A stretch of 64,000 nucleotides of DNA from an uncultured delta proteobacterium (GTDB taxonomy: Bacteria; Desulfobacterota; Syntrophia; Syntrophales; UBA8958). The stretch lies in the NCBI GenBank assembly GCA_903885795.1, contig CAISJV010000047.1:1-64000 (forward strand), given 5' to 3'. Made by a program: the position numbers and the translations under genes. Positions within the stretch are counted from its first letter, which is position 1. The number at the start of each line of letters is the position of its first letter. Below the pieces are notes generated by a model. The model ran no database searches, had not been told where the DNA came from, and was given only the letters and a program-made list of their open reading frames with translations. Below are positions 46,822 to 55,424 of this stretch, piece by piece.

Positions 46822-49404
46822 TTGTCATATCTGAATTCTGTGAATCCATTCCCCATCGACCATATCCTTCCGGAGCTAAAAGAGGCAGTCCGCACCAAGC
46901 CAGCGGTGGTGCTTACGGCCCCACCCGGTTCCGGCAAAACAACGCGGGTCCCTCTGGCCCTCTTGGAAATGATTCCCGCGGCGCAGGGGCGGATCATCAT
47001 GCTCGAACCGAGACGGATCGCGGCGGTTGCCGCAGCCCGCTGGATAGCCCAACTCCTGAAAGAACCGGTCGGCCGGACCGTCGGCTATGCCATCCGCTTC
47101 GACCGCAGGATTTCAAAAGATACCCGCCTGGAGGTAGTTACCGAAGGAATCCTTACCCGTCGCCTCCTGGACGATCCCGCCCTGGAAGGGGTTGCCATGA
47201 TCATTTTCGACGAGTTTCACGAGCGGAACCTTCAGGCAGACCTCGCCCTGGCCCTGAGCCTCGATATTCAACGGGGCCTCCGGGAAGATCTCAAGTTGCT
47301 GGTCATGTCGGCGACCATCGATACCCCAACTATTGCGGCCCTGTTGGGCAACGCCCCGGTGATTTCTGCCACGGGTAAGACCTTCCCCGTGGCAGAACGT
47401 TATTTGCCGGACGATGGATGGATAAGCGGCCGGGGCGAACCAATAGAAGATCGTATTGCCGACGCTGTCCTCACCGCATTGAGAGAGACCACGGGGGACA
47501 TCCTCGTTTTCCTGCCCGGAGCCGGAGAAATCCGCCGGGCCGCGGCGAGCTTACAGGAAGTCATGAAGAGTTGGGAAACCCCCGTTTCCCTCCATCCCCT
47601 CTATGGAGACCTGCCTTTCGCGGAGCAGGAACGGGCGATCCTGCCCGCAAGTCATCGGAAGATCGTCCTGGCAACAAATATCGCCGAAACAAGCATCACT
47701 ATCGAAGGGGTCCGAGTGGTGATCGATGGCGGCCAAGCCCGTAGGCTCCAATATGACCCCGCCACGGGCATGAATCGTCTCGTGACCGTTATGACTTCCC
47801 GCGCGTCGGCGACGCAGCGCCAAGGCCGGGCGGGACGCCTCGGGCCGGGTATCTGCTATCGCCTGTACAGCCGCCATACCTATCAGTCCATGACCCCCTT
47901 TACGCCGCCGGAAATCCTTTCCTCCGATCTTGCCTCCCTGGTCCTCGAATTGGCGGCCTGGGGAGTAACGGACCCCTTGACCATGGCCTGGCTCAATCCA
48001 CCGCCAAAAGCAGCCTGGGAAGGGGCACGGCAGCTCCTCATGGATCTGGACGCCCTGGATAAGGCCGGGACGGTGACGCCAAGCGGCCGTACCATGGCCC
48101 ACCTCCCCCTCCACCCCCGCTTAGGGCGGTTGCTGTTGCGGGCAGTCGAATCAGGGCGACTCCGCTTGGGAGCGGATCTTGCCGCCCTCCTTTCCGAACG
48201 CGATATTATGGGCCGAAGTCAAATGAATAACAGGGATCGACAGGGGGGAACGGACATCGGCGAACGCCTCGATATACTTCGGCGCTGGCGTGAGGGAAAG
48301 CAGGCACCAGCAGGAACGGATATCTATGCCTTGCGAGCCGTGAAGCGGGCAGCGCAACAGCTCCGGAGTCTGATGGAAACGGCGACGGGGGCGACTGTCC
48401 GGAAAAGTGAAGATTCAGCAATTTCCTCCCTCCTCCTCCACGCCTATCCTGACCGGATCGCCAAAAGGCGCGTCGAGGGGAATGGTCGCTATATTTTGGC
48501 TCAAGGAAGAGGTGTGCGGCTGCCCCGAGGGAGCGGTCTGGTCGCAAACCCCTTTCTCATCGCCGTGCACCTTGACGGGGGTGAAAAGGCGGAAGGGACG
48601 ATCCACATGGCCGAACCGGTGTCCGAGGAGATCATCAGGCGGGAAATGGGCGCCCATATCGATACCAGGCGGCAGGTGGAATGGGATAAGCAGGAAGGAC
48701 GGATTCTCTCGGTCCTTTCAGAACGACTGGGGGCGCTGTCACTCTCGACAAAACCTTTCCCGGCCCCTGATGAAGAGACAATCCCGATCCTGTGCCAGGC
48801 GATCCGCGCCGGGGCCACCGTCCTGACTTTCGGCAGGGAAGACAGGCAATTTCAAGGTCGTGTCTCCCTGCTGCACCGCACCTTTCCCGGGGAGCACTGG
48901 CCGGACCTGTCGAAGGAGGCGCTCCTGTCGTCACCGGAGGAATGGCTTGCACCCTGGCTCAGGGGCATCCGCACCGGAGAACAGCTTGCCGGTCTCACGC
49001 TCCTCCCGGCCATGAAGGCCCTCCTTTCCCGGGAACAGCGGAAACACCTTGACGAGGGCGCCCCGGCGACCCTTGTCGTTCCAAGCGGTCGCAGTATTTT
49101 TATAGACTACACCGATGGTGAGCTACCTGTCCTGGCCGTCAAACTCCAGGAACTGTTCGGTCTAGCCGCAACGCCCACCATAGCAGCCGGGAGGGTGGCG
49201 GTGCTTATTCACCTCCTGTCACCCGCTGGACGTCCGGTACAGATCACGCGTGACCTGAAGGGATTCTGGGAAACCGGCTACCCCCAGGTGAAGAAGGAAT
49301 TGCAGGGACGCTATCCGAAACATCCTTGGCCCGACAATCCCTGGAACGCCGTACCTACACACCGGACACAACGCCAAAATAAAAAGGTTGGATCACGCAG
49401 ATAA
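46822..49404 (+). CDS. hrpB: ATP-dependent helicase HrpB (DEAH/RHA family)
   Basis: 860 aa, slightly longer than E. coli HrpB. Walker A APPGSGKTTRVPLALL (about residues 33-48), MLEPRRIAAVAAARW, motif II FDEFHERNLQADLAL, SATIDTPTIAALL, and NIAETSITIEGVRVVIDGG with QRQGRAGRLGPGICYRLYS for the second RecA domain; the HrpB-specific C-terminal domain ends the protein. The initiation codon is probably TTG at 46822, with AGGTG 9 bases upstream. Function of HrpB is not well defined; it is an RNA- or DNA-dependent ATPase. Confidence 0.95.
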   Translation: MSYLNSVNPFPIDHILPELKEAVRTKPAVVLTAPPGSGKTTRVPLALLEMIPAAQGRIIMLEPRRIAAVAAARWIAQLLKEPVGRTVGYAIRFDRRISKDTRLEVVTEGILTRRLLDDPALEGVAMIIFDEFHERNLQADLALALSLDIQRGLREDLKLLVMSATIDTPTIAALLGNAPVISATGKTFPVAERYLPDDGWISGRGEPIEDRIADAVLTALRETTGDILVFLPGAGEIRRAAASLQEVMKSWETPVSLHPLYGDLPFAEQERAILPASHRKIVLATNIAETSITIEGVRVVIDGGQARRLQYDPATGMNRLVTVMTSRASATQRQGRAGRLGPGICYRLYSRHTYQSMTPFTPPEILSSDLASLVLELAAWGVTDPLTMAWLNPPPKAAWEGARQLLMDLDALDKAGTVTPSGRTMAHLPLHPRLGRLLLRAVESGRLRLGADLAALLSERDIMGRSQMNNRDRQGGTDIGERLDILRRWREGKQAPAGTDIYALRAVKRAAQQLRSLMETATGATVRKSEDSAISSLLLHAYPDRIAKRRVEGNGRYILAQGRGVRLPRGSGLVANPFLIAVHLDGGEKAEGTIHMAEPVSEEIIRREMGAHIDTRRQVEWDKQEGRILSVLSERLGALSLSTKPFPAPDEETIPILCQAIRAGATVLTFGREDRQFQGRVSLLHRTFPGEHWPDLSKEALLSSPEEWLAPWLRGIRTGEQLAGLTLLPAMKALLSREQRKHLDEGAPATLVVPSGRSIFIDYTDGELPVLAVKLQELFGLAATPTIAAGRVAVLIHLLSPAGRPVQITRDLKGFWETGYPQVKKELQGRYPKHPWPDNPWNAVPTHRTQRQNKKVGSRR

Positions 49405-49427
49405 TCTGATAATCTATCGACAAAATA

Positions 49428-49934
49428 TTAATCACAGGAAATATCCTGATCCCGCTGGCATGCCTTTTCATGGGTCTTTTCGGCAAGACGCATTTCCCGC
49501 CTGGTCTTTGCCTCTCCGTTGCGCCGTCTCTGCGTGTCCGTCTCCATGATCAGCGGCGGCAATGTCAGGGCCTTGCCATGCTTGTCAAGGGACACATAGG
49601 TCAAATAGGCAGTCGAGGTATGGAGCCGCTCACCGGTAAGGAGATTTTCCGACTCTACCCGCACTCCCACTTCCATGGAGGCTCTCCCAACAAAGTTTAC
49701 GCTGGCCCGGAGGGTGACAAAGTCCCCGACAAAGACTGGGTGATAGAAATCCAACCGGTCCACGGAGGCCGTAACGGCATTGGACCGGGCGTGCCTGATG
49801 GCCGCCACACCTGCCGCCGTATCAATGAGTTTCATGATTACCCCGCCATGAACATTACCGGCGGGATTGGCATCCTGGGGATTCATCTGCTGTGCCATGA
49901 CCACCGAACTATCTCTGACTTTTTTACCTTCCAT
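49428..49934 (-). CDS. acyl-CoA thioesterase, hotdog fold (YciA/BFIT type)
   Basis: 168 aa. PQDANPAGNVHGGVIMKLIDTAAGVAA with the catalytic Asp in the hotdog helix, followed by VTASVDRLDFYHPVFVGDFV. The C-terminal 40 residues are polar and charged. Likely hydrolyses medium or long acyl-CoA. The ATG at 49934 (MEGKKVRDS) is chosen because GAGAGG lies 6 bases upstream. It is the only gene between hrpB and the next promoter and is on the opposite strand. Confidence 0.9.
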   Translation of the reverse strand: MEGKKVRDSSVVMAQQMNPQDANPAGNVHGGVIMKLIDTAAGVAAIRHARSNAVTASVDRLDFYHPVFVGDFVTLRASVNFVGRASMEVGVRVESENLLTGERLHTSTAYLTYVSLDKHGKALTLPPLIMETDTQRRRNGEAKTRREMRLAEKTHEKACQRDQDISCD

Positions 49935-50023
49935 TGTTAACCTCTCCATTCTCTTTCTTAATTATTCTTTTGGAGTATAACAAGTGCAGGAAAATATCAA
50001 ACCTGATTTGGTGGACATGGTAT

Positions 50024-50051
50024 TCTTTATTTTACCGTCTTTATTTTACCG
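50024..50051. repeat. tandem 14-bp duplication before a promoter
   Basis: TCTTTATTTTACCG occurs twice without a gap (50024-50037 and 50038-50051). The second copy ends at the base before the -35 hexamer of the next promoter. Could be an activator or repressor site, or an AT-rich upstream element. Confidence 0.75.
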
Positions 50052-50080
50052 TTGACGCTTACCCATTCTTATCCTATGAT
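50052..50080 (+). promoter_or_regulatory. sigma-70-type promoter for the 50115 operon
   Basis: TTGACG (50052-50057), 17 bp and TATGAT (50075-50080), about 35 bp before the start codon at 50115. Confidence 0.7.
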
Positions 50081-50114
50081 AAACGTCAAGGATTTATAAG
50101 GAGGAGGTATTGTC

Positions 50115-50507
50115 ATGGCCGATGACTCAAGGAAACATACCAACAAATCACGTGTCAACTTATGGATCGCGGTTATCCTGCTCGTGCCGATCGCCGGTTT
50201 TGTTTTCTATACCTGGATCACATTGACCTGGAATTTCTCCAGGGGCGAACGGACCGGTTATGTCCAGAAACTCTCCAAGAGCGGCTGGGTCTGCAAGACC
50301 TGGGAGGGTGAAATGGCAATGGTGACGATGCCCGGCGCCATACCGGAGAAATTCTTTTTCAGCATCCGGGATGACAAGATAGCCGAACGCATCAATAAAT
50401 TGGCCGGTAAGCGGGTTTCCGTCGTTTATGAGCAGCACAAAGGCGTGCCGACTACCTGTTTCGGAGACACGCTGTATTATGCCGTTGATGTCAAGACAAT
50501 CGATTAA
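50115..50507 (+). CDS. hypothetical membrane-anchored protein, 130 aa
   Basis: One transmembrane helix (residues 15-36, LWIAVILLVPIAGFVFYTWI) followed by an extracytoplasmic domain of about 90 residues containing SGWVCKTWEGEMAMVTMPG and VYEQHKGVPTTCFGDTLYY, with two Cys that may form a disulfide. The family is not named with confidence; the same plan occurs in conserved hypothetical proteins of proteobacteria. The start has AGGAGGAGG 8 bases upstream. First gene of a three-gene plus-strand unit. Confidence 0.8.
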   Translation: MADDSRKHTNKSRVNLWIAVILLVPIAGFVFYTWITLTWNFSRGERTGYVQKLSKSGWVCKTWEGEMAMVTMPGAIPEKFFFSIRDDKIAERINKLAGKRVSVVYEQHKGVPTTCFGDTLYYAVDVKTID

Positions 50508-50548
50508 GGTAGTTGAAAAAACAACCGCGCTTATGATACCTCTTCCCC

Positions 50549-51025
50549 ATGCTATCTGTGTCTATGCAGAAAGGACGTTATCTCGGCCTTGTCATCATCA
50601 TCGTCGTCTTCTTTCTCGCCCACGGATGCGGCAGCAAGGCGCCCTACACCACCAAAGAAAAGAGAATCGTCCGAAAGATGCTTGTCACCGGTTACGATGC
50701 GGGGAAGAAATCGACAGGATGGAAACGCAAATTGGGCCTCTTTTTCATGCCCCCCGTTTATGCCTCCGGGCCCAATGAAGGCAAGCGCAAGGAGGTCGGC
50801 GTCACCTCCGACGGCACCAAAGCCAAAAAAGGAACCATCGCCGCCGACATCACCCGCTATCCCTACGGCACGAAGATGTATGTTCCCGGTTATGGCTGGG
50901 GGGAGGTGCATGACATCGGCAGCGCCATTAAGGGAGAACATATCGATCTCTTCTTCACCACTGAAAAAGATGCCAAGGCCTGGGGGAAGAAAACCCTGGA
51001 TGTCATAATCCTACTGAAGGACTAA
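50549..51025 (+). CDS. 3D-domain lipoprotein
   Basis: 158 aa. A lipoprotein signal (LVIIIVVFFLAHGC, lipobox Cys at about residue 27) precedes a 3D domain with the three Asp that name it: VTSDGTKAKKGTIAADITRY, VHDIGSAIKG and HIDLFF. 3D domains form the catalytic core of MltA-like lytic transglycosylases and Rpf/YabE-type proteins, so a cell-wall lytic or binding role is inferred. The start could be ATG 50549 or ATG 50564 (MQKGRYLG); the ribosome site does not decide. Confidence 0.82.
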   Translation: MLSVSMQKGRYLGLVIIIVVFFLAHGCGSKAPYTTKEKRIVRKMLVTGYDAGKKSTGWKRKLGLFFMPPVYASGPNEGKRKEVGVTSDGTKAKKGTIAADITRYPYGTKMYVPGYGWGEVHDIGSAIKGEHIDLFFTTEKDAKAWGKKTLDVIILLKD

Positions 51026-51032
51026 TTGAATA

Positions 51033-52415
51033 ATGGACTTTTTCTTTAAACCAAAGAGCATTGCCGTCATCGGCGCGACAACCAACCCCTTTAAGGGTGG
51101 TAACGCCATTCTGAAAAACCTGATAACCGGTTACCAGGGAAAAATCTATCCCATCAACCCCCGTTACGACGAGATCGAGGGTCTTCCCTGTTATCCTTCC
51201 GTCAGCGCCATTCCCGGACCCATCGATCTAGCCATTATCTTCGTCCCCGCCCGCCATGTTCCCGACGCCGTGGCCCAATGCACCGACAAGAGGGTCCCGG
51301 GAGTGATCATCGAATCCGGCGGCTTTGCTGAAACAGGGGCCGACGGCAAGAGTCTCCAGTCCTCCCTGATCAATCTGTCCAGAACTACGAGGATCAGGCT
51401 CTGGGGACCAAACTGCATGGGCCTGGTTGACGCGGTAAACGGCCATGTTTTTTCCTTTATGGATCCCCGGGCCTTTAAGGCTGGTCTGACGCCCGGCAGC
51501 GTTTCCCTGGTGGTCCAGAGCGGCATGTTATCGGCGGGATTTCTTGTAGATATAATGACCCACGGCATCATGGGGATCAGCAAGGTCTGCTCGGTGGGAA
51601 ACAAGATCGACGTCGACGAGTGCGATCTCCTCTCCTGGCTTATCGAAGATAAGGATACCGCGGTCATCGGACTATACCTGGAATCCCTCCTCAATGGTCG
51701 CCGTTTTATAGACATCTGCCGGAACTCTCCGAAACCGATTGTGGTGCTGAAAGGCGGCAAAAGTGCGAAGGGGGCCCAGGCCGCCATGAGCCATACGGCC
51801 AGCCTGGCAGGGAACGAAAGGATTATTCAGGGCGCCTTTGCCCAGGCCGGTGTTGTCGAGGCAAGCGACTTTAAACAGATGATGGATCTCTGCCGGACCC
51901 TGAGCATGGTACCGCCTCGGGGAGACGGCCATCCAGCTCGTGTCGCCATTCTGACCTTTAGCGGCGGGGCGGGTATCGTTTCCGCAGATTTTCTGGAAAC
52001 GGACGGCCTGGAAGTAGCCGACCTTTCCGAACAAACGAAAGAGTCGCTGGGCAGGCTTTTCCCGGAATGGATGCCCGTAAGCAATCCCGTGGATCTCTGG
52101 CCTGCCCTGGAACGTCATGCCGGCGGAAAGGTCGATGTCATCGGTCAGGCTTTAACGGCGGTGCTTGCAGATTCCCAGGTGGACGCCGTCTTCCTCCACG
52201 CCTTTGTGGGCAATTTCCGTATCCTCTTTGATATTAATAATTTGGCGCAACAGATCAAAGCGGCGGGTAAGCCCGCCTTCATCTGGCTCTTGGGAAAGAG
52301 GGAAGAGGCCTTCAATTTTTACAACGAGGCACGGACCCTTGGAATCCCCGTATTCTCGGAGATCGGCCGGGCCGTCGAATGCATGGCCGCCGTATTCAAA
52401 GTCAGAAAGTATTAG
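51033..52415 (+). CDS. ADP-forming acyl-CoA synthetase alpha-subunit-like protein (CoA-binding)
   Basis: 460 aa. The N-terminal CoA-binding fold is FKPKSIAVIGATTNPFKGGN and a succinyl-CoA-ligase-like domain follows; the phosphorylated His is readable as His254 in QAAMSHTASLAGN. This is the layout of the alpha subunit of acetate-CoA ligase (ADP-forming), which makes ATP from an acyl-CoA. The beta (ATP-grasp) subunit is usually fused or adjacent; neither is seen here, so the partner must be elsewhere. It starts 7 bp after the 3D lipoprotein. Confidence 0.87.
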   Translation: MDFFFKPKSIAVIGATTNPFKGGNAILKNLITGYQGKIYPINPRYDEIEGLPCYPSVSAIPGPIDLAIIFVPARHVPDAVAQCTDKRVPGVIIESGGFAETGADGKSLQSSLINLSRTTRIRLWGPNCMGLVDAVNGHVFSFMDPRAFKAGLTPGSVSLVVQSGMLSAGFLVDIMTHGIMGISKVCSVGNKIDVDECDLLSWLIEDKDTAVIGLYLESLLNGRRFIDICRNSPKPIVVLKGGKSAKGAQAAMSHTASLAGNERIIQGAFAQAGVVEASDFKQMMDLCRTLSMVPPRGDGHPARVAILTFSGGAGIVSADFLETDGLEVADLSEQTKESLGRLFPEWMPVSNPVDLWPALERHAGGKVDVIGQALTAVLADSQVDAVFLHAFVGNFRILFDINNLAQQIKAAGKPAFIWLLGKREEAFNFYNEARTLGIPVFSEIGRAVECMAAVFKVRKY

Positions 52416-52456
52416 CGGTAATAAGGAAAAACTCCTCATCTTACAACCCCTTAATC

Positions 52457-52475
52457 CCCTCCCGTCAAGGGAGGG
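52457..52475. terminator. weak hairpin between converging genes
   Basis: CCCTCCC and GGGAGGG form a perfect 7-bp stem with the loop GTCAA, between the stop at 52415 and the converging gene ending at 52511. No T-run, so termination would be weak. Confidence 0.4.
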
Positions 52476-52510
52476 AAACTACCACTTTGAAACAAAAATG
52501 AGCCAATGAT

Positions 52511-53647
52511 TCATTCCGGAATCAGGTCGATGACAGTGATTTCCGGGGCTGAGAGAAAACGCATCGGCGGCCCCCATGTTCCTGTACCCCTGCTCACGTA
52601 AAGACTGGATCCTTCCTGTAATTTGAAATATCCACTCTGCAAGGGGAAAACCAGCCCTGTCACCATGCTGAAAGGGAAGATCTGGCCTTTATGGGTATGA
52701 CCGGAAAGCTGGAGATCAAAGGCCCCCAGCGCCTCCGGATCAATAATCGGCTGGTGCTTCAGAAGAATCGTATATTTATGCTTTGGCAGGTCGGCAAGGA
52801 TCTTTGATTCTTGAATCCCACGGTACGTTCCCATCCGCTTCCCCGCCAGATCGTCAACACCTACAAGGTTAATCGTCCCCGCAATATTTATCCCTTCGCC
52901 CCGTAAAACTGTGAATCCGGCCCTGCGTGTAAAATCGAGGGCCTGGTCAAGGCCGGCGTAGAATTCGTGGTTTCCCGTAACAGCGTATTTGCCGTATTTC
53001 GCCTGGATACCCTTCAGAAGCGGCAGCGATCCATGGATATTGTCGATCTGGCCGTCCACGAGATCTCCCGTGGACACCAGAATATCCGGGGCAGCCTTCT
53101 TTACCGCCTCCATCATTCTTTCCAGACGCCCTCCCCGGACAATCATACCCACATGGACGTCAGAGATCTGCACAATCCTGAGCTTCTCGATTTTATTGCT
53201 GATTTTTGACGTCTTAATGACAAGGTGCTCCGTCCGTATATTGAGCGCCTCAAAATAACCGTAAATATTGACACCAACGGCGATCAGGAGGGGCACCAGG
53301 AACAGGACCGAAGCGGTGGGATAAAGATGGTTCAGCTCAAAACCGCCGATCTCGCTGTTCATCCAAATGGCAAAACGGTAAAAATCCAGGCAAATGGAAG
53401 TGACAAAAAATAAAAAGACCACCCCCATCCAGGAATAACCGAGATAGGACAGAAAACAGGCGGCCCCCTCATAGCCCTCCCGCTCGGAAAGACGGACCAG
53501 GATGGGGCTGATTAAGAGGATCAGCAGGGATGCCGCAACAGCGGCGTGAACCCATGGCGTCAGTTGGAAAGCCGCCTTCAGGCGGACGTAGAAATAAACA
53601 TGGATGCCGCCGTAAAGAAGGAAAAAGGAGAGCAGAAAAAGGATCAT
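52511..53647 (-). CDS. membrane metallophosphoesterase
   Basis: 378 aa. About four N-terminal transmembrane segments (residues 1-135) precede a calcineurin-like phosphoesterase domain with metal-ligand motifs ISDVHVGM, STGDLVDGQ, VTGNHEFYAG and LSGHTHKGQIF. This is the YkuE/YaeI-type membrane phosphoesterase layout, with some members acting on UDP-diacylglucosamine-like lipids or other phosphates; the substrate here is unknown. Its start overlaps the stop of the CoA-transferase beta gene by 4 bp, so the three genes down from 55244 form one translational unit. Confidence 0.9.
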   Translation of the reverse strand: MILFLLSFFLLYGGIHVYFYVRLKAAFQLTPWVHAAVAASLLILLISPILVRLSEREGYEGAACFLSYLGYSWMGVVFLFFVTSICLDFYRFAIWMNSEIGGFELNHLYPTASVLFLVPLLIAVGVNIYGYFEALNIRTEHLVIKTSKISNKIEKLRIVQISDVHVGMIVRGGRLERMMEAVKKAAPDILVSTGDLVDGQIDNIHGSLPLLKGIQAKYGKYAVTGNHEFYAGLDQALDFTRRAGFTVLRGEGINIAGTINLVGVDDLAGKRMGTYRGIQESKILADLPKHKYTILLKHQPIIDPEALGAFDLQLSGHTHKGQIFPFSMVTGLVFPLQSGYFKLQEGSSLYVSRGTGTWGPPMRFLSAPEITVIDLIPE

Positions 53648-54390
53648 AAGCCCCAGACCAAGGCGGCGAACTGAGGATAGATCCGACGCATCCGCTCCTG
53701 CACCGGCCCCCGCAGCATTGCCAGTTCCTCATCCGTCAGGGGGTTCATAATCGGAATGCGCCGCTCCCCGATGCCCAGATCAAACCCGGTATTGCGGACC
53801 ACTTCCGCCAGAGAAACGCCGGGAAAGACGGATTCCAGGACAATTTCCTTCTTTGTGCCGTCAAAGGCCATCGTGCAGAGCGGCGTGACCACATGGCTGA
53901 GGCCGCCCCGCCGCCAGGGGGCGTCGTCAGTGGCTGTGGCGTTGATAAAATCTACCTTGGGAACAAAAAGCCGCTGGTTATGACTGGTCGTGAAAATGAT
54001 CACCCGTCTGACCAGGGCGGAAAGCATGGACGACCCGGCGCCCCCGGGCAGACGAACAGTAGGCCGGTTATAATCCCCCAGCATAGAAAGATTGATATTC
54101 CCCTGCTTGTCTATCTGTACCCCGGAGAGAAAGAATACGTCAATCTTCCCCTTCTGGGCAAGGGCAAACAGCTCATGAAAGCCCTCGGACAGACGGAAAT
54201 CAGGGTCGCCGTAAATCAGTGTTGTCAGGTGCGGCGCATGGGTCATTTTCGCCAGCAGTGCAGCCGCCGCCGGGAGGGGCGACAGGGTTCCCGTCGCTAC
54301 CCACTCGCCGTCCCGCAACAGTCTGGAAATGGCGCTGATCATCACTTCCGGGGGTTGAACCGATTGATTGGAAATGGTTGGTTTCGTCAT
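53644..54390 (-). CDS. CoA-transferase-family beta subunit lacking the catalytic glutamate
   Basis: 248 aa of the glutaconate CoA-transferase B fold (VATGTLSPLPAAAALLAK, SMLGDYNRPTVRLPGGAGSS, SHVVTPLCTMAF). Where the active transferase at 10485 has LIYESG with Glu72, this protein reads LIYGDPDF with Gly61. Without this Glu a covalent CoA-transfer mechanism is not possible as known. In mycobacterial IpdAB the same loss marks a CoA-dependent ring-opening hydrolase. It overlaps its alpha partner by 4 bp (ATGA) and the phosphoesterase by 4 bp. Confidence 0.85.
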   Translation of the reverse strand: MTKPTISNQSVQPPEVMISAISRLLRDGEWVATGTLSPLPAAAALLAKMTHAPHLTTLIYGDPDFRLSEGFHELFALAQKGKIDVFFLSGVQIDKQGNINLSMLGDYNRPTVRLPGGAGSSMLSALVRRVIIFTTSHNQRLFVPKVDFINATATDDAPWRRGGLSHVVTPLCTMAFDGTKKEIVLESVFPGVSLAEVVRNTGFDLGIGERRIPIMNPLTDEELAMLRGPVQERMRRIYPQFAALVWGL

Positions 54391-55244
54391 GACTGTTTCC
54401 CCCCGCGAAAATTTACTACTTCCAGATACCGTTTATGATCTTCGGGTCCGAAAATGTATTTTTCTAGATAGGCGCGGAATCCCTGCTCGTCTTTGGACGC
54501 CGCCACATATTCCCGGATATGGGCGGCGTCGGTTTCGTAAATTCCCGGGCAAGCCGTCGGATGAGCCCCAACCGGGGCCAGGACTACCGCATCGATATGT
54601 ACGGAAGCTACAAAGACCTCCTGACGACCGGGCAGAACTGCTTCCGGTTCCACAATTTCCTCAACAACGGCAATCGTTTTCTTGGCCGCCATGGCGAGGA
54701 GCCGGTCATTACGGGTGGCGTCGGTCGTGATCTCTCCGCTACGACTGCCTTTGGCGGCATGGATAATGGCTACATCGGGCATGATGGGCAGAACGACGAC
54801 GTATTCGTTACCGGAATAGGGATCGCGCACTGTTTTGAGATCCCGGCGAACCTTCATCAGGTCGGAATGCATGATACCAAGGACAGGAATGAACGGCAGG
54901 TTATGGACCCCAGCCTGGAGTCCCAAGAGCAGTGCCGGTCAGATCGTCTCCAGGAGCTTGAGTTCGCCCCGCTCGCATTTCCGGCGGAAATTGGGGGCCA
55001 GGCCAAATTCATCGAGAACGATCTGCGGAAACTGGACCGTCTCAACGCATCCGGCGCCGATGAGAAGATCCGCCACGTATCCCCCCGTTAGCACCGGGGT
55101 CAGCGTCAAACCCTTCACCCCCAGACGGATAATTTCCCGCACCACCGCCATAGGGTTCATCGTCATGCCCGCCCCTACCCCGAGGTGCATCCCGTCTTTC
55201 ACCCAACAGGCCGCTTCCTTCGCCGTTATCAGTTTGTCCATCAT
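54387..55244 (-). CDS. CoA-transferase-family alpha subunit with in-frame UGA at codon 102 (candidate selenoprotein or nonsense-mutated gene)
   Basis: 286 codons including the stop, the expected length for an IpdA/GctA-type alpha subunit. The frame is continuous on both sides of a single TGA (54941-54939). The part before ends KCERGELKLLETI and the part after continues PALLLGLQAGVHNLPFIP, both typical of the family, and no frameshift is present. Later motifs VLPIMPDVAIIHAA, VEEIVEPEAV and VVLAPVGAHPTACPGIYE are intact. A TTG just after the TGA could restart translation but has no ribosome site. A promoter lies upstream and the gene overlaps the beta gene. Interpretation as selenocysteine is inference; a nonsense mutation or sequencing error remains possible. 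Confidence 0.75.
54905..54923 (-). promoter_or_regulatory. candidate bacterial SECIS hairpin
   Basis: On the minus strand GGACTCC and GGGGTCC pair over 7 bp (one U-G wobble) with the loop AGGCU. The apical loop begins 22 bases after the UGA, within the spacing reported for bacterial SECIS elements, and has G as its second base, as in the E. coli fdhF loop. GC-rich coding DNA forms such hairpins by chance, so this alone is not proof. Confidence 0.4.
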
Positions 55245-55282
55245 CGCTTTTTACCCCAATGTCAATTAGTAAGCCTGACTTA

Positions 55283-55311
55283 TTTATATCTGGAAATAAT
55301 GGAGCTGTCAA
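55283..55311 (-). promoter_or_regulatory. sigma-70-type promoter for the alpha/beta/phosphoesterase operon
   Basis: On the minus strand TTGACA (55311-55306), 17 bp and TATAAA (55288-55283), about 38 bp before the start at 55244. The good match suggests the operon is expressed. Confidence 0.75.
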
Positions 55312-55424
55312 TTGACTAGCTCGACCCGGTGGGTGGAATTCTGCTGAGAATGTTTAGGTGGCTTTTGTGCCTGGACCCCCGTCACCTATTCGGAAGGGAG
55401 AACCCAGAACGCACATAGTTGTTT

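Noticed and set aside
54387-54926. Separate downstream gene starting at TTG 54926 (MGLQAG...)
   Set aside because: The TTG lies inside a conserved segment of the alpha subunit, has no ribosome site, and the frame is the same as the upstream part; a single interrupted gene is simpler.
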